Source: Fidelibacterota bacterium (lineage in GTDB: Bacteria > Fidelibacterota > UBA8477 > JABMPR01). From it: 7,166 bases of DNA. Every line of letters begins with the position of its first letter. Position 1 is the first letter of the stretch. The stretch lies in the NCBI GenBank assembly GCA_030596225.1, contig JAUVKO010000105.1, positions 1 to 7,166 on the forward strand, in the 5' to 3' direction. Under the pieces are notes generated by a model. The model was not told where the DNA came from, made no database searches, and saw only the letters and a list, made by a program, of their open reading frames with translations. Position numbers and translations under genes: made by a program. Positions 5,442 through 7,166 of this stretch are shown piece by piece.

Positions 5442-7130
5442 TTAATTTTTTTTAAGATCCGGGAAAAAGGTTAACTTGAAACAAGCCCCTTGCTCATTAC
5501 TAATCTTAACTGACCCACTAAGCTGATCCTGCCCCAGCATGTGCACCAGCCGCATTCCCAGAGAATCACATTTTTCATGATTAAACGATTCCGGGTATCC
5601 ACATCCGTTATCGTCAACTTGAAGTTTGATCAAACCATCATTCCCCTGGGAGAGTTTCAGAAAAATATCCGGTTTAGAATCACAATCTTCCAGAAAGGCA
5701 TATTTAAGCGAATTGGTTACCAATTCATTAACGATCAATCCGCAGGGAATTGCTTCCCGTGGTCCTATGGGAACTGCCTGCACATCACAGTGTAGGTCGA
5801 TATTCAAATCACGGGGAGACTGCATACTGATCAAATCCTCAGCAAGTGAGCATAGATAGTCACCCAGATCCAGATTATTGAATGTGTCAGACCGATAAAG
5901 TCGTTCATTGAGCAAAGACATGGTTCTCAGCCGATCCCGACTCATTTCAAATGCATCTCTGACTTTTTTATCCTGAAATTTTTGAGCTTCAAGAAAAAGC
6001 AGACTGCCTGCCAGATTAAAGTTGTTTTTTACACGATGGTTGATCTCCCGTAAAAGGATCTCTTTTTCGGACAATAGTGTTTCTTTTTCGGTAATGAGTT
6101 TCTGAAGTTGTAACTCTGTCTGTTTGCGTAGGCTGATATCATGAAGTGTAATGACCACAGATCGCAAATATCCATCCTTCCCGGATATTTCGGAGCGCTT
6201 TACATCAAAATACCGGGTTTCCTCCTGCATGGGGAGTGCAAGCTCCGGATCACCTGTTTTAATTGCTGTTTGTATCACTTCTGGTAAATCCTTGATGGAG
6301 GTCGAAGGATGCACCTCATGCTGAGAAAAGAAGAGACTCCTGGCAGCAATATTCAGATCCAGTAAATTATATTTATGATCGAAAACCAGAATAACATCAG
6401 TGATATCTGAAAAAAGGCGACTGTAAGCGGCAGGAATTGCATTTAAAAAATCATATTTGATGATACTGGCTCCGAGTAGAATAACTGAGATCAAAACACC
6501 GTAGGGCGTGATATACAGATAAGGCCAGGGATTGAGGTGAAAAATGCGAAACAAGTCGAATACCAGGGGGATAGCCAGGGCAACGACCAGAATACTCAGT
6601 TCACGCCGATGTTGTCTAGGAATATGGAAAATCCCCCAAAACAACAACGCTATGGAAATACCCAATATAAAATAAAGGTAAGTGGTCAAGAGCAGGGGAA
6701 TTAATCCGGGAGATTCCTGTATATAGGTAAATCCATGATGGGAAATAATTTTAATTTCTTCCCAGAAAAAACCATGTAATGGATTAGTAAGCTCCATAAA
6801 TCCAGCGGCAAGCGGAAGGAAAAGGAAAATGCTGATATTTTTCCAGTTGATCCAATTGTCATAGCCCAGGTATTCCAAGATGAAAAACAAACCTGCCGGT
6901 GGAATGAATATTGTGAAAAAAACCATAACATGGAAAAAGAAAATCTGTAGGGTTTCATTACCAACCAGAAGATAAGCACTAAATAGCGTTCCGTAGAGAA
7001 TCACCAAACCACTGAAGATCATAAAGAAAGTAACAACCCGACCCCGGTTACGCTGGGTAACCAGATACATCAAAAAGCTCAAAAAGCCGATGCCGAAGAT
7101 TATGGGAACACTAAAGAGATTAAATTGCAT
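5442..7130 (-). CDS. Membrane sensor histidine kinase: 7TM domain, PAS, HisKA_2, HATPase
   Basis: This 562-residue protein is complete: an in-frame TAA at 7161-7163 precedes ATG 7130 with no other usual start between. Residues 1-225 hold seven hydrophobic segments (about 3-24, 33-54, 61-84, 98-116, 143-168, 177-196, 205-224), matching the histidine-kinase N-terminal 7TM sensor type. A PAS domain follows (about 231-330), then a Leu/Glu/Lys-rich coiled coil (334-362). The HisKA_2 dimerisation motif LLREINHRVKNNF has the phosphoacceptor His365 (codon 6036-6038). The ATPase domain shows the N box NELVTNSLKYAF (Asn473), G1 DDNGCGYP (507-513) and G2 SLGMRLV (523-529). It should autophosphorylate in response to a membrane or intracellular PAS cue. 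HisKA_2 kinases often serve atypical or stand-alone response regulators, and none is in the window. No ligand-specific domain or haem/flavin motif is evident. The Nudix gene follows 11 nt downstream, so the two are probably one operon. The upstream promoter lies beyond the right edge. Confidence 0.93.
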   Translation of the reverse strand: MQFNLFSVPIIFGIGFLSFLMYLVTQRNRGRVVTFFMIFSGLVILYGTLFSAYLLVGNETLQIFFFHVMVFFTIFIPPAGLFFILEYLGYDNWINWKNISIFLFLPLAAGFMELTNPLHGFFWEEIKIISHHGFTYIQESPGLIPLLLTTYLYFILGISIALLFWGIFHIPRQHRRELSILVVALAIPLVFDLFRIFHLNPWPYLYITPYGVLISVILLGASIIKYDFLNAIPAAYSRLFSDITDVILVFDHKYNLLDLNIAARSLFFSQHEVHPSTSIKDLPEVIQTAIKTGDPELALPMQEETRYFDVKRSEISGKDGYLRSVVITLHDISLRKQTELQLQKLITEKETLLSEKEILLREINHRVKNNFNLAGSLLFLEAQKFQDKKVRDAFEMSRDRLRTMSLLNERLYRSDTFNNLDLGDYLCSLAEDLISMQSPRDLNIDLHCDVQAVPIGPREAIPCGLIVNELVTNSLKYAFLEDCDSKPDIFLKLSQGNDGLIKLQVDDNGCGYPESFNHEKCDSLGMRLVHMLGQDQLSGSVKISNEQGACFKLTFFPDLKKN

Positions 7131-7166
7131 GATCAGAACTCGATCTTGGTGTTTATTGCTTTAATT

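Noticed and set aside
5023..5445. Plus-strand open frame of 140 codons
   Set aside because: It is antisense to the Nudix gene, which has a clear Nudix box; the plus-strand translation has no family features.

Overview
The window reads as ordinary chromosomal DNA of moderate-to-low GC. It carries six protein genes and two gene-poor stretches. The best taxonomic clue is the 1046-residue DUF2723/GT117 membrane protein, a family frequent in the Bacteroidetes/FCB group and related candidate phyla. The 7TM histidine kinase and the mosaic of short intergenic repeat motifs would fit an environmental FCB lineage such as Marinimicrobia. That placement is an inference from gene content and remembered family distributions, not from a phylogeny.

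Layout, plus strand: the C-terminal end of a SpoU/TrmH-family RNA 2'-O-methyltransferase (1-266); a 340-bp spacer with a weak candidate promoter; the large GT117 (DUF2723) polytopic glycosyltransferase-like protein (607-3747); a strong 15-bp perfect hairpin terminator (3775-3814); a repeat-like intergenic patch bounded by an 11-bp inverted repeat (3844-4084); and a small GTG-initiated protein with two tandem zinc-ribbon-like 'GWHL' units (4096-4461).

Layout, minus strand (read right to left): a complete 7TM-PAS-HisKA_2 sensor histidine kinase (7130-5442); 11 nt later a small Nudix hydrolase with a lysine-rich tail (5430-4975); then, after 134 nt, an alkyltransferase-like DNA-lesion-binding protein with Trp in place of the catalytic Cys (4840-4505). 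This last gene converges on the zinc-ribbon gene with a 43-nt gap.

The kinase and Nudix genes look co-transcribed. The alkyltransferase-like gene may be read through from them or use its own weak promoter. No response regulator lies in the window, so the kinase target is unknown. I see no CRISPR array, tRNA, rRNA, transposase or prophage gene. No clear new multi-gene system stands out. The points most worth following up are the repeat-like intergenic element, the duplicated GWHL zinc protein and the kinase-Nudix pair.
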